The notes under the pieces are model-generated. The model was not told the origin of the DNA and ran no database searches. It saw only the letters and a program-made list of their open reading frames with translations. A stretch of DNA of 64,000 nucleotides from Lineus longissimus (taxonomy: Eukaryota > Nemertea > Pilidiophora > Heteronemertea > Lineidae). The stretch is from positions 3,599,001-3,663,000 of the forward strand of contig NC_088326.1 of the NCBI RefSeq assembly GCF_910592395.1. Direction: 5' to 3'. The position numbers and the translations under genes were made by a program. Shown one piece after another: positions 1 through 58,723 of this stretch (within the stretch, counting starts at the first letter, position 1; each line of letters starts with the position of its first letter).

Positions 1-61
1 ACCTCGGTCTTTCAAACTCTATCTCTGTCTTCCTCACTTTCTGACTCTCCTCAATTTTCAG

Positions 62-272
62 CGGATCCGGCCGTCGACGCAAAGTAAGGACCGTTTCATT
101 CTATGTTGATGCAGAGGATGACCCGGACGATTTGGACATCTTGGGTTACACCGAGGACGGTTCCTTCGTCGGACGATATTTCAAACGAATTCGCGCAGGA
201 CGAGAGGGTGTCAACGCTCCGTCGTATTATTCGACCTATTCTGCCTTTTCAACTGGGACAAGTGTTTTGTGA
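62..272 (+). CDS. Terminal coding exon of an unidentified gene
   Basis: A pyrimidine-rich acceptor ending in AG at 60-61 is followed by an open frame that enters in phase 2 and runs 69 codons to TGA at 270-272. The peptide starts GSGRRRKVRTVSF, has an acidic stretch (DAEDDPDDLD), then GYTEDGSFVGRYFKRIRAG, and ends TGTSVL. The last residues S-V-L fit a class I PDZ-binding C terminus. The charged, membrane-free tail would suit a cytoplasmic C terminus, but that is inference; I do not recognise the protein. The rest of the gene lies to the left of the window, and its strand is opposite to the large protease gene. Confidence 0.6.
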
Positions 273-689
273 TGCGTGGAAACCTTAGGATAATTTTAAG
301 TTTCTTTTAAAGGGGTTGGGATCCCTGGGTGGTCTGCAGAATACAAAAATGCACAGCTTAACGGTGTATTTTAGGAAACTAGGTCGGCTTTGTTGCATGT
401 GCAAGACAGTATGTGCAGTGCTGATGCACTGTGTAATAGTAATAGCAACACCTATTTGCCACTTGTTGAAATATAACCTGGCCTATTTGACTCCTGCCTG
501 TACTCGTCCTTTATGTTTAGGCCAGAATTGAAGCCCAGTTGAACTTCTCCCTGAATGGACACTCTGACTACATAGTGTACAAAATACTCTACCTTCACCA
601 ATCTGAGACTATTCCATTTGAGGAAATGGAGGATATAGAGGAAAGAGAGGATTAAGAAGATTGAGCTATAACCATGTCATTCAGGACAT
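273..689. other. 3' flank without recognisable gene
   Basis: This stretch follows the stop codon of the left-edge gene and is probably its 3' untranslated region plus spacer. I see no canonical AATAAA signal and no coding pattern. Satellite-like sequence begins near its end. Confidence 0.4.
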
Positions 690-2196
690 CATTTGTTGGA
701 CACTTATAGGTTGTGACAATGTCTTCATATCCAGCCCTTGATTAGCAAAGGGCTAAATGAATTTTTGTGTGACATCCTTTATAGGGCAAGGTAAATCGCG
801 ATAGTATGTCTAACAAGATCAAAAGAGCTGTATGTAGGTTGTGAAAGATAGCATGTGACAACATCTTAAAACCGGACCCTTTAGGCTCTATGTATCCTTT
901 TTCGGTGACATCCTGTATATATAGCAGGAACACTGCAAACGTTTGTCTCTCTGGTGTGAGAGAGACCGGTTGTGGCGATGTCTCAATGTCAGGCCTTTGC
1001 TTACAATGCCTTATAGATACTTTCTGAGACACACTGTGTGTAGCAAGCTAAGGCAGATAAAACAGATGCTACAATAATAGGTTGCGACAATGTCTCAATG
1101 TCCGGACCTTCCTAACAAGGCTTTTATATGCATGTAATTCCTATCTGAGACACCCTGTGTGTAGCAAGGTAGATTAAACAGACGCTACAATGATAGGTTG
1201 TGACAATGTCTCAATGTCCAGCCCTTGCTTTCAATGCTTATAGATCCTTCTTGAGACACCCTGTGTATAGCAAGGCAGGTTAAACAGACGCTACAATGAT
1301 AGGTTGTGACGATGTCTCAATGTCCAGCCCTTGCTTTCAATGCTTATAGATCCTTCTTGAGACACCCTGTGTGTAGCAAGGTAATTTAAACAGACCCTAC
1401 AATGATAGGTTGTGACGATGTCTCAATGTCCGGCCCTTGCTTGAGACACCCTGTGTATAGCAAGGCAGGTTAAACAGACGCTACAATGATAGGTTGTGAC
1501 AATGTCTCAATGTCCAGCCCTTGCTTTCAATGCTTATAGATCCGTTTTGAGACACCCTGTGTGAAGCAAGGCAAGTTAAACAGACGCTACAATAATAGGT
1601 TGTGACGATGTCTCAATGTCCAGCCCTTGCTTTCAATGCTTATAGATCCTTTTTGAGACACCCTGTGTGTAGCAAGGCAGGTTAAACAGACGCTACAATG
1701 ATAGGTTGTGACGATGTCTCAATGTCCAGCCCTTGCTTTCAATGCTTATAGATCCTTTTTGAGACACCCTGTCTGTAGCAAGGCAGGTTAAACAGACTCT
1801 ACAATGATAGGTTGTGACGATGTCTCAATGTCCAGCCCTTGCTTTCAATGTTTATAGATCCTTCTTGAGACACCCTGTGTGTAGCAAGGCAATTTAAACA
1901 GACCCTACAATGATAGGTTGTGACGATGTCTCAATGTCCGGCCCTTGCTTGAGACACCCTGTGTATAGCAAGGCAGGTTAAACAGACGCAACAATGATAG
2001 GTTGTGACGATGTCTCAATGTCCAGCCCTTGCTTGAGACACCCTGTGTATAGCAAGGCAGGTTAAACAGACGCTACAATGATAGGTTGTGACGATGTCTC
2101 AATGTCCAGCCCTTGCTTGAGACACCCTGTGTATAGCAAGGCAGGTTAAACAGACGCTACAATGATAGGTTGTGACGATGTCTCAATGTCCGGACC

Positions 2197-2850
2197 GCGA
2201 ATTTTTTTTCCTGAACCTTTCAGGCAGTACAGTGCACATTTGTACACAGGTTCTCAGCCAATCAGAATCCGATAAAACTGTGTCGACATCGGGGCTTCAT
2301 GATGAAACTTAGAAGTAAGCTTGTATTGTTTTGTGCTTGTTACTCAAGTATCAAAATATACTGGAGGAAGACCATACACATGAGGCAATATCGAAAGAGA
2401 AGTCTCATTGAGGAGAAACATATTCATACTGGAGGAAGACCATTCACATGAGACAAGTCTCATTGTATATTCATACTCAATATGATATCTGAAGGACTAT
2501 CCCTTACATCTTGGAAATGGGCTATTGTTATTGTCCTTTCTGTAGGTATGTTGCAGGCAGCAGAAATAACTCAAATATCTAATATCTAAGTAACAAGAGA
2601 AAAGAAACGCATTATAAAAATAAATATAAAGAATAAAAAATAAAAAATAAAAATGTTGTCCACAACCGGGATTCGAACTCGCGACCTTTGGCTCGAACAT
2701 CGTATTCTGCCATTTCTGACGAGCGCTCTATGACCTGCTCTAAAGTTTCTAAGACTTCTGACGTTATGTATTGGTCGAAATCTGATGGGCTGAAAGTTCC
2801 TGTACAAATGTACACAATAGTGCCCCAAAGGTTCAGGAAAAACCATTCGC
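2197..2850. mobile_element. TIR DNA transposon (non-autonomous) with 9-bp target duplication
   Basis: A 654-bp segment is inserted in the satellite and flanked by the direct repeat GTCCGGACC (2188-2196 and 2851-2859). The left end begins GCGAATTTTTTTTTCCTGAA; the right end, reverse-complemented, begins GCGAATGGTTTTTCCTGAAC. The similarity continues imperfectly for about 90 bp, through a TGTACA-rich stretch. A 9-bp duplication with long TIRs is typical of Mutator-like elements. No transposase is present. On the minus strand at about 2655-2745 it contains a tRNA-like stretch with a B-box-like GAGTTCGAATCC. Confidence 0.7.
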
Positions 2851-2970
2851 GTCCGGACCTTGCTAACAAGGCTTTTATATACATGTAGTTCCTTTCTGAG
2901 ACACCCTGTGTGTAGCAAGGCAGGTTAAACAGACGCTACTATGATAGGTTTTGACGATGTCTCAATGCCC

Positions 2971-3150
2971 GGTGTAACATCTGTGGTTGTTCCCCATGTT
3001 TCAGTGTTTCCAAACAATAGGCAGCTAGAGAGACCATGACTTTTCAATAGGGGGGATACACAGAAAAACTCTCGTCAATCTATTTTTGAGCGTTCCCAAA
3101 CAATGAGGGGAAACACTCAAAAACAGAAACACTCAAAAACATTACACCGG
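2971..3150. mobile_element. Small insertion with inverted ends in satellite
   Basis: About 175 bp unlike the satellite unit interrupt it. The ends are inverted, GGTGTAA on the left and TTACACC on the right, with CCGG on both sides as a possible short target duplication. Inside, diverged inverted copies of a GTGTTTCCAAACAAT-like motif occur. It has no coding capacity and looks like a MITE. Confidence 0.5.
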
Positions 3151-4212
3151 CCATTGCTAACAAGTCGTTAATATACACGTAGTTCCTTTTTGAGACACCC
3201 TGTGTGTAGCAAGGCAAGTTAAACAGACGCTACAATGATAGGTTGTAACGATGTCTCAATGTCCAGCCCTTGCTTTCAATGCTTATAGATCCTTCTTGAG
3301 ACACCCTGTGTGTAGCAAGGCAGGTTAAACAGACTCTACAATGATAGGTTGTGACGATGTCTCAATGTCCGGACCTTGCTTTCAATGCTTATAGATCCTT
3401 CTTGAGACACCCTGAGTGTAGCAAGGCAGGTTAAACAGACTCTACAATGATAGGTTGTGACGATGTCTCAATGTCCGGCCCTTGCTTTCAATGCCTATAG
3501 ATCCTTCTTGAGACACCCTGTGTGTAGCAAGGCAATTTAAACAGACCCTACAATGATAGGTTGTGACGATGTCTCAATGTCCAGCCCTTGCTTTCAATGC
3601 TTATAGGGCCTTTTTGAGACATCCTGTGTGTGGTAAGGTAGATTAAACAGACGCTACAATGATAGGTTGTGACGATGTCTCAATGTCCAGCCCTTGCTTT
3701 CAATGCTTATAGATCCTTCTTGAGACACCCTGTGTGTAGCAAGGCAGGTTAAACAGACGCTACAATGATAGGTTGTGACAATGTCTCAATGCCCGGTCCT
3801 TGCTAGCAAGGCTTTTATACACATGTAGTTCCTTTCTGAGACACCCTGTGTGTAGCAAGGCAGGTTAAACAGACGCTACAATGATAGGTTGTGACGATGT
3901 CTCAATGTCCGGCCCTTGCTTTCAATGCCTTATAGATCCTTTTTGAGACACCCTGTGTGTAGCAAGGCAGGTTAAACAGACTCTACAATGATAGGTTGTG
4001 ACGATGTCTCAATGTCCAGCCCTTGCTTTCAATGCTTATAGATCCTTCTTGAGACACACTGTGTGTAGCAAGGCAGGTTAAACAGACCCTACAATGATAG
4101 GTTGTGACGATGTCTGAATATCTGGTACTTGCTTTCAATGCTTATAGATTCTTTTTGAGACACCCTGTGTGTAGTAAGGTAAAATAAACAGACGCTACAA
4201 TTATATGTTATG

Positions 4213-4640
4213 GCAGGTAGGCTACTTGAGCTGTCTCTTTGGCCGGGTTGTACCTGTCTTCAAGAGCACAATCTGATAGAAGCTCTACCAAAGACAGAGG
4301 CAGGGTCCTGATGTTGTCCCAGGTACATGAGCTACTTCAAGTGGGCTACTTGAGCTGTCTCCATGGCCAGGTTGTACCTGTCTTCAAGAGCACAGTCTGA
4401 TAGAAGCTCTACAAATGGCAGAGGCAGGGTCCTGATGTTGTTCCAGGTACATGAGCTACTTCAAGTAGGCTACTTGAGCTGTCTCTTTGGCCAGGTTGTA
4501 CCTGTCTTCAAGAGCACAATCTGATAGAAGCTCTACCAATGGTAGAGGCAGGGTCCTGATGTTGTCTCAGGTACATGAGCTACTTCAAGGAGGCTACTTG
4601 AGCTGTCTCTATCTATGGCCAGATTGTACCTGTACACCGG
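4213..4640. repeat. 124-bp tandem repeat, about 3.4 copies
   Basis: The motif GGCTACTTGAGCTGTCTC recurs at about 4219, 4344, 4468 and 4592, a spacing of 124 bp. Each unit also carries AGAGCACAATCTGATAGAAG and GGCAGGGTCCTGATGTTGT. It directly follows the 106-bp satellite but is unrelated in sequence. The open frame across it is a by-product of the repeat. Confidence 0.85.
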
Positions 4641-7600
4641 TTGTACCTGTCGTCAAGATGAGGACAAGACAAGTACAAGAGTTGTTTCCCATAAACAGCA
4701 AATGAACCACTGATTGTATACATCGTTAATTTTATTTTACATTATAATAAAGTTAGAATCTCATTATAATTATGTATATATTAACATACATTAACCAAAA
4801 ACTGCCAAACATTGGAACAACCTCTCTGACAGGGGTGTCGTAGTTGCTATTTGGTTTTGAAGGCAGTGACCCTGTCAACAATTCTTCAAACCTTTCTCGT
4901 TGGCTGACAAAACGTTTTTCTATGTAGTTTTCTTGGATATTCTGCAGGATTGTCAACAGGGGAAGAGCTACCCCGAGCCCCCCCCCCCACTAAATAGTTT
5001 CACGACTACCTATGCTTGCACCAAGATTTTAAATTGACCCCAATAGGAAGGAGCACCCATGGCAATTTGATGATGATCAACATTTTTCCAAAGCAGCTTC
5101 CCCTCAAAAACTTCTTTACGCAACAAGCTAAAAAGTTTGCTGTTCTTATGAAGATGATACCAGTCAAAGTATTATAGTTGTCAAGTTGTTTATAATTACA
5201 ATGTACAGGACTCTGGATATGGGGACCACAGTTTACAATTACACCGAGTTAAGACCAGCCAAACCAACCCCCAGAAAATGTGCATGTAGTATTTTACTAG
5301 GATTTGGAGTATTTTCTCAAAAACTACAAATCAGTTTCACCCAATATGAATATCATCTGACTACAGAGGTTCCCCTTTATAACGAACACCTTAGGATCCA
5401 AGCAAAATGTTCGTTATAGCGAGGTGTCTTATGGACAGGGAGAACATGTAATGTTGGTACATATGGTCAGTTCCAGACTTTGACAGTTTTTGGCACATAG
5501 AGAGTGTCACGCTATTTACATTTAGTGAGAATAAAACACAATAAACTGGCAGTGAAAAACAGGAGTCATCCATTTTTTATCATTTCCACAAAAACATTTC
5601 TGACAAAAAAACAAACAAGCTCGGATATCCGAAGTGTCATAGGTTCTCACAATACTTCACCGGCTGCAGTGCATCACCTAAATTCTCAACAGACAAGCGA
5701 TTTTTGTCACTGCGATGATATTCATTGCAATCTGCAACAAAAGGAGCTCCCTCTGCAGGTAAAACTCTAAAAAAATTTCTGTCAGTTTTTGTCAAAATGA
5801 TACAAACTATGAATATCCTCATCTAGGGACTGGCCATCAACCGATACACGCCTGTGTACATTTCAGGACATTTGAAAGTGAAATGTATTGGCAACAATAT
5901 GTAGACACATGCACAATTTCTTCAGACTTCCCTGAGAGACTGAAGCAGAAGTATTTTGAAGCGAAAAGAGAGTTAACAATATTGTTCGAGGGTCAGCGAG
6001 GCATTTTGTCTGCTGTCAAAAAAACGGCTTCATTCAATAATTATCCAAGGGCAGTTAAAGCTATTAGCATGACAAGTAGTTTCCATTGCATCAAACTGCA
6101 CCATTTTGGGAGGGGAGAAGGTTTGGAGAGAGGCCAAATTTATGACTTTTTCGGCTTCATATCCTTTTGCTACAGTCCGTTACTTGGCCTTATCAGTGGT
6201 CCCTCGCGAGTCAAAATCAGAGATTTTAAAGAACTTTCTTTTGCACAATTTTAGCGCCCAAAAGGTTTTTACCTCTCGAAATGATTACATCCCAAACATA
6301 CTGCGGCTCACTTGTCTCGAGAATCACAATCAACCTCGGCCACAGGAGTACTACAGTTGCTATAGCAACCTCTGCCAACACCAGCCATCAATCATTGTCG
6401 GTACAAGCGACTTCAGAACTCAGTGACGGAGATTGAATCCGAATATAATATAACGTCTGAAACATCTGAATATTACATCTTGTATTTACAATGTCATACA
6501 GAACACACCCTGAATCAAAAGTAAGTTCCCTCAGCGGCTGCACGTATCCAGCGCAGAGACATAAAGGCCCAATGACCTTAATTTTTCAAGTATTGGGAAT
6601 CTCCAATAAATTGACCACTCTGAAATAACTATATTAAGATACTGAAAAAACACGCGAGTATTACATCCGTGTGTTATATTGTCAACAGTCCTGGCGATCT
6701 ACTCTAAACTCGTAACACCAAAACACCAAAATAGTGTTACATCATTGTACATATTATCTGATATGCCTTTATAGATATTGATTGAGTATTTATTACACGA
6801 TAGTTACAACCTTAGCGGTACGTGGACACAGTACTGTAGAAACATCTGAGTATTACATCTAGTTACATGATTCAGGCGATAATTATAATGAAAGATATTC
6901 AATCGCGATTTTTATGTCGGTCATGTTATGAACATAATGCAATGGTCAATGCAAATCCTGTACCCCCCCTACTTAGGAGTCGCCACTAATTTAGTGGCAA
7001 ATTAGTCCAGAATTATGTGTGAACAATCCCCCCCCCACACTGTCAAATTATTGTCGATAAGGAGAGGTAGTTTAGCCTACTTGTTAACCCCATCATCATT
7101 TCTAACAGAAAGTTACTTATAGTCACTCTTACTAAGTAAAAAGTGTTGCTCCCTTGAGAAGGGGGGTACAGGGTTCACATTGACTGCTGCATAAAACTAT
7201 CCGACTGATCTACTTCATGTTGGTTTCTGATGCTTCCAATAGGGGGAGTATATGTAAGTCTTTGCTTCCGTCGAAACCATAGCAACGCCCTTGCCAGCAT
7301 GTAAACAAACATCACGTCATTTGAGATAACCCCTAATTGAGGAGACTGAAAGGGGTTTCCCATTCTAAAAATAACTCTGCACAACAGGGGCTACAGGTAG
7401 AAAGGTCCATGCAAATAATGATGCTTACCCTCCTTGTCAGAAGTTTCACGAACCAGGGTCGCTAAAAATCACATTTCAAATTTAATGAAAAATGTTTTTT
7501 CATAATTAACCTGAACATCAATATTCCTGCAACAGTTTTATAGATATCATAATTATACTAATTTTTTTCTAATAGATAATCATTTGATAAATTAGAGTTG

Positions 7601-9340
7601 GCCATATATACAATCCACATAAACAACTACAATATACATAAGTGTGTATGTACATGTGTACATTGATATACATATAGTCTGAGATATGTACATTTAACGA
7701 TATCATAAATATGCCATGTTTATACTGGGTGGTCGCTAACAATCTGGTTGAAAACGTCTGTCGAAAACCCTACAAAAGTTTTTTTCAATAAATACATCAC
7801 AAGATGATTATAGAAGAGTAGGATTCGAGACAAATTTTTTGCGATTTATTAACCACAGAGCCAAACCTATACCCACAAACATCCCGACATTTTATGATTT
7901 TGTAAATACAAGAAAATATGTTTCCAGGAGCACTTTTGCTTTGACAGAATAGCCCTGAAATTGCATCTCAGAGCATCAAATTTCAAAATGTTCCCCATAC
8001 CTCACTTGTAACGCAACTTCTGTGCTATTTCCTTATTTTTTTGCTACCACCAAATTTCATTTGGTCAGGTCCTCACCGAAAACCCTGGTGTACCCGAACA
8101 AAAACATCCCAAAAATTTGTTTGTCAGTTAAGGTAAGGTGTTACAATTATGGCCCTATATACAATTATAGACTCAGTGTACACTTAAAAGGTACTAAGCA
8201 GCTCTTTTCAACACTGTCAGGGCTATTTTCATCCTGGGGAAATAATTGTACCACCCTACCTTACAATTTCTTCAACACAAACAACAATTTGACAAATAGA
8301 TACAAACATATAGTGACGTCACATTTTTAAAGGGGGACTATAGGAAGGAGCTAGGTACCTGAAGTTCGACAAAGTCGCCGAGAGGTCTCACCTGCAAATA
8401 CCACCGCAATTTTTGTTGCATGAGATCTTGATCCCAAGTCGCAGAGACAAAAATCGCTTGTTTGCGAACCCCTCAAGAAACAGAACAGAGACAAGACAAA
8501 CATGAGATCAATAAAATACATTTAACAGTAACATTTGGCACATAAAAATAAGAAAATTAAAAATAATAAATCTTGGTATCTTGTCAATAGGGGTAGCTGT
8601 ACTACCCCCGAGATATTCAACAGAAAAACATGTGACACTCCTACAACTATCAAAACAGAGTCCGACATAATATTTCCTTACTCTTAAGCTGTAGTTTGTC
8701 ATTCCAAATTTACTGATTTACAGTTATAATACAATGCTATTTATGTTTTTTCTACTGTACAATTATATTTCACAAGAAAAACTGGCATCATCTAATACTT
8801 CTGATGACAAATACCGCAGCAAAGACCCACATTTTAAAATCCCAGAAGACTGTTTCAGGAAGTCCAAGATATAATCATGATTATGAAACATTCAACATTT
8901 ACTTTGAGTATAAGTCACAAAGATGCCACTTATACCTAAAAAGAACACGCTAAGTCTAAAAATATCTTGCCTTGATATATACACTAACATTTTGCGTCAA
9001 TGCCTCAGTATTATTCCGTGAATCGATAAAATGATTTTGTTCAGGTTAGAATTGTCCAGTACACAAAGACAAAGCCCACTAACGTAAACCTGGAACGATT
9101 CAGCAAGAAAACGAATTATACATTGAACTTACAGTTTGATATTCGCTTAGAAATATGAATTTACCCGCAGTGTAACCTTCACAGATAGATTTGCTTATTT
9201 TTAGAACGGTCGTGTGTCTCTCTAACATGTTTCCACCCACTGACCTAAAAACCTGTTTGTAGGTCAATGTCCTACCCAAAGTTCATTTATTTATTTGCAC
9301 TCTGCCCATGGCAATCAAAGTGTTAATGCTCCGTCCTAAG
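4641..9340. other. AT-rich gene-free region with repeat fragments
   Basis: I find no exon pattern on either strand. Recognisable pieces are a C-run at about 4979, stretches around 5695-5765 and 8400-8470 related to the GTCACTGCGACAATTATC repeat seen again near 60 kb, and one end of the TTAAAGGGGGACTATAGG element at about 8326. Open frames here are short and show no protein-like composition. Confidence 0.5.
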
Positions 9341-9349
9341 TGCATGAAT

Positions 9350-9690
9350 GCATCATCACAAGACTAGTGCACTAGTGCATTCTTGCACTGCCAAAAGTGC
9401 ACCAAAGCATTGATTGCCTGTAGTGCACCAATGCACTAATGTACAGTCCAAACTAGCATTCTAGCACCACCAATGCACTGATTGTTTGGAGTGCACTAAA
9501 TGCAGTGCACCAATGCACTGATGTACGGGCCATAGCATTCTTGTACAGCCAATGCACTGATTGTTTGGAGTGCACTAAATGCAGTGCACCAATGCACTGA
9601 TGTACGAGCCAAACTATAGCATTCATGCACCACCAAAAGGCACCAATGCACTGACTGATGTACAGTCCAAACTAGATCAGTGCACTGATG
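9350..9690. repeat. Degenerate tandem repeat rich in TGCACTGATG
   Basis: The motif GTGCACCAATGCACTGAT recurs many times within a longer, irregular unit (about 75-80 bp) that also contains GTACAGTCCAAACTAGCATT. GTGCAC/TGCACT motifs make it partly self-complementary. It lies about 1.2 kb beyond the end of the protease gene and is non-coding. Confidence 0.75.
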
Positions 9691-9994
9691 CATCATACAA
9701 ACCGTACTACTAACACAGAATGTATTCCTACGTCAAGAGTACAGCACCAGACAAAGTCAATAGACATGATGTCCCATACCCACGTTTCAGGAAAGTGACA
9801 CCGATGAGAATAAATCAAACTTTTTGAGTGGTCAATGGAGCATGACGTCAAAAATGAACTCACAGGGTCATGAAACAATCGGAATTGCTTGTCACTTTCA
9901 CATCAGACATCCCACGTGTGGGTACACGACGTCATGTGTGTCAATTTGCTCGATTCCGCCCAGTGCTACCCCCTTGCAGAGGAATATAGTCTAT

Positions 9995-10204
9995 TTAAAG
10001 GGGGACTATAGGCAGAAGCAGGGGGTCAAAGTGGCCATCTTCAGGTGAATGATATGCACTGGGTCATGTTTGATTCAGAACTAAATATATTCTTCGTACA
10101 AGTGTGTATAATTTCCACGTAATGTAAGATGGGAGAGACCCCTATTGGCAACTTTGTGTAACTTTATCTTGCCTGCCTCGCTGCTGCTTATAGAATCCCT
10201 TTAA
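9995..10204. mobile_element. TTAA-flanked MITE, family B
   Basis: The element is about 210 bp, bounded by TTAA on both sides. It begins TTAAAGGGGGACTATAGGCA and ends with CCCTTTAA, an imperfect inverted match. The inside carries GGCCATCTTCAGGTGAATGA and GAGACCCCTATTGGCAACTT. Related copies are at 19392-19615 and 39363-39598, with single ends near 8326 and 27770. TTAA targets suggest piggyBac-type mobilisation (inference). Confidence 0.65.
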
Positions 10205-10773
10205 AGGTGCTCTATTCAAGTACATCCACTCACACTTAACTCGTAAATTCATAACATCACAGAAATATGATAATATATATAGACGCCATCGTCTGCCGGT
10301 CGTAGAGTCCAGCTCTTGCATCACAGCCAACACGTAATTTGCATCCCGTTTTTTCCCTCGGTTCAATCCCTCTTGAATGACTGTAATCCCCCAAAATAAG
10401 AGCTACAGCATCACTCTTCCATTTCGAATCGTTCCACGATACGAATACTCCGCAACCACAAGCCTTGCACACGCATCCATTAGGAAATCACGCGACCAAC
10501 AACTTCTGTTTCCCGCCCACTTCAGACGTCCTACCGCGACCGCATGACCAGTTCAATAAACCACAAACCCAATTGCATTCAGAATACCACCAAACTGGGT
10601 TCCAATTAAGAAAACCACCCAACTGCGTTACGGTTTGTTATACCGTCAAACCGCACTGACCTGAGAATTCCTATCCTAAACCTATGTGACAGCGGATATA
10701 GTCCCCCTGGAGTCATAGTCCGGTAGCATTGTATTCGACCAATTAAGCAGCATGATCTATTGTACCGCTAACC

Positions 10774-10863
10774 CTAACCAGAACATTTAGCAATGCGGGC
10801 TATTGTTACACGGACTATCAGCCCTAGGACTACTATCCCCGCCACACCTATAATCATTACCAT
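10774..10863 (-). other. Out-of-frame transmembrane-like ORF just past the protease stop
   Basis: Three nucleotides after the TAA of the protease gene, another frame opens with ATG (10861-10863) and encodes 29 residues ending at TAG (10774-10776). It reads MVMIIGVAGIVVLG, then LIVRVTIARIAKCSG: one hydrophobic helix followed by a basic stop-transfer-like end. The same frame is open a few codons upstream of this ATG, overlapping the last protease codons. It may be a C-terminal membrane anchor reached by a 1-nt indel, assembly error or alternative splicing, or it may be chance. Confidence 0.35.
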
Positions 10864-10865
10864 AG

Positions 10866-56807
<45,942 letters not shown>

Positions 56808-57291
56808 CTTGAATGTTACATTGTAAATATTGGCAGTGATAAATTCCACAATTACAATATCGTAGATTTGTATCTGATGCGTTACCGATAACAATTATGA
56901 CACAGATTCGCTTATTTTTCTCAGTAAGAAATCGAACAGGATAAGTGAGTCAGGGTTGAAAGGAACGGTTTCCTATTTGTCTTAAAACAACCCATCTTCG
57001 ATTAAAATACCGGGTGGGCAGGGCATTTATTTTGGTCTTCCTGGTCTAAATAAAAATTCTTAATCACTGCCTCAAATTCAAAACATCAACATGAACTTTG
57101 AACAAGTTTTAGTAATTTGTCATCAGATTTTTCTTCCCAGATTTCTCTATCAATGTTTTTTTCTTCAGATTATCATGGATTTCCTTGGTCCGCTCAGTAA
57201 ACAGTAATTGAAAAGCTTCCAGCTATTAAAGAAATATAATATCTTGGGAGACAAACACTTTTTCCTTTCTTGGGACTGACTAATGTGGTTC

Positions 57292-57383
57292 ATAACTAAA
57301 GAGGTGTCCTCATTACAGAGATTGCCCTTTTAAAGAGAGAGGGTGTTCTTAGAGAGGTGTCCGCTAAGGGGGGTTCAACTGTA
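57292..57383. mobile_element. TA-type MITE family A, partial
   Basis: Only the AGAGAGGTGTCCGCTAAGGG and GGGTTCAACTGTA end and a diverged middle remain. Confidence 0.6.
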
Positions 57384-57526
57384 GCTTATCGCAAGTATCC
57401 CTCATATCCGGCTGTCAGTTCCACTAATTCGTAGTCATTACATTCAAATCTCCTTTGCTACTGGGTGACATAAAAACGATTGTCTACTTTCGATTTTGAA
57501 TAACTTCCAAAAAACTGTATCGAATT

Positions 57527-57690
57527 ACAATGGAACCTCCCTCAGCGGACACCTCTCTATTAAGGACACTAGTTTTGGTCCCAAATTGGTTGTTTCCATT
57601 CAAATTGACCTCTGTAATCAGGAAACCTCTCTATTAAGGACAGCACTTGTCAGACCCGAGGATGTCCTTAATAGAGAGGTTCTGCTGTAT
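57527..57690. mobile_element. TA-type MITE family A
   Basis: Near-complete copy: ATGGAACCTCCCTCAGCGGA at the left, AGAGAGGTTCTGCTGTA at the right, with GGTCCCAAATTGGTTGTTTC inside. Confidence 0.8.
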
Positions 57691-57737
57691 TACCAAATTT
57701 CTGTCACGTGTAGCTTAGATCAGTACTTTAGGTTTCT

Positions 57738-57812
57738 AGTTTGAAACTAGTGTCCTTAATAGAGAGGTTGTCCTTAATAGAGAGGCGTCCGCTGAGAAGG
57801 GTTCCACTGTAT
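57738..57812. mobile_element. TA-type MITE family A, partial
   Basis: Starts GTTTGAAACTAGTGTCC and ends AGAAGGGTTCCACTGTA. It is the right half only, 48 bp from the previous copy. Confidence 0.65.
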
Positions 57813-58481
57813 TAGTGTACAAGGTCGAGCTTTAGAGAAAGTTCCTATAATTTATGGGTGTTAGATGCTTATCATAAGCGGCCCTGTCAGAGAAAGTGAC
57901 AAGCCATTAGCAGCTCTCAACCAGTTTTCAAGCCGAGCTCTGATGGCTTGATACGACGGATGCCTGGGATCACTGGGCTAATATTTCAACTCAAAATAAT
58001 CCGTACACATGCAAGGTTGCTGCCCAGATGTGTAGAGCCATTTTTTTTCTTTGCATTACGTCAAGTGTGGAAACACTAAATTCACTGATACTGCAGGTCA
58101 GCGAGAAATGTCCAATGATTCTCAATGCTAAATTCCGAACATTTTCGAAACTAAATAATTGACTCCAGAAGCATTCGAGAGCAAATAGCTGAAATATTTT
58201 CAGCAGTTGCCACACACCAAATCAAATGAAAAACATACTGATCAAGGTGAATAACCACAAGCTCATCGTGTTAAGAAGTTGCAAAACATGGTTTATACCC
58301 AAGTGTTTTTCCTGGCTTTTGATCTGAACGCGTATCGGCATTTAATCAAATTTTTTGTTTGATACTTATAAGTGTTGTTTGATAGTACATGTAATACAGT
58401 TTTTAAAGTCATATTTTCATAGTTTCATAGACTTTAAATGCGTTTTAAAGGCTTTTGAGTCATCTCACTCGGTGGATTGTG

Positions 58482-58723
58482 GGGCAGCAGTAGCGCAGTG
58501 GAAGAGAGTCGGCCTCATGATCAGGAGGTCGTGGGTTCGACTCCCGGCCGAGTCACTGCTTAGTTCCCCTACTGGTCGAGTTCAAGTGAGCGCCTTGTGG
58601 TTGCTCCTTGAAACCCCTGATTGATTTCTGTTGAGACCAGGGTAATATTATGATATCCCAAAGCGCTTTGAGCGAGAACTATAGTGTCACGGAATTGCGC
58701 TATATAAAAGACTCATTATTATT
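58482..58723 (+). mobile_element. tRNA-derived SINE with LINE-like tail
   Basis: A tRNA-like head holds box A TAGCGCAGTGG (58491-58501) and box B GGTTCGACTCC (58534-58544), the internal pol III promoter. The body ends AAAGCGCTTTGAGCGAGAAC, then GGAATTGCGCTATATAAAAG and ATTATTATTG. The tail resembles the 3' end of the LINE at 51617-52145, which also has AGCGCTTTGAGC followed by a GCGCTTTACAAA step, so that LINE group may mobilise this SINE. Confidence 0.85.

Larger units (their letters stand above)
690..4203. repeat. 106-bp satellite array with short variants
   Basis: About 30 copies of a unit of about 106 bp occur in tandem. Constant parts are TTGAGACACCCTGTGTGTAG, CAAGGCAGGTTAAACAGACG and GATGTCTCAATGTCC. 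Shorter units of about 83 bp lack the segment around CTTTCAATGCTTATAGATCC. The first copies, before about 1020, are diverged. Two unrelated insertions interrupt the array (2197-2850 and 2971-3150). No reading frame persists, so this is non-coding satellite DNA. Confidence 0.9.

Noticed and set aside
2640-2760. Functional tRNA gene
   Set aside because: A B-box-like stretch is present, but no convincing four-arm cloverleaf and it lies within a transposon; treated as tRNA-derived sequence.
9496-9878. His/Cys-rich small proteins
   Set aside because: They read through the TGCACT repeat and have no splice or start support.
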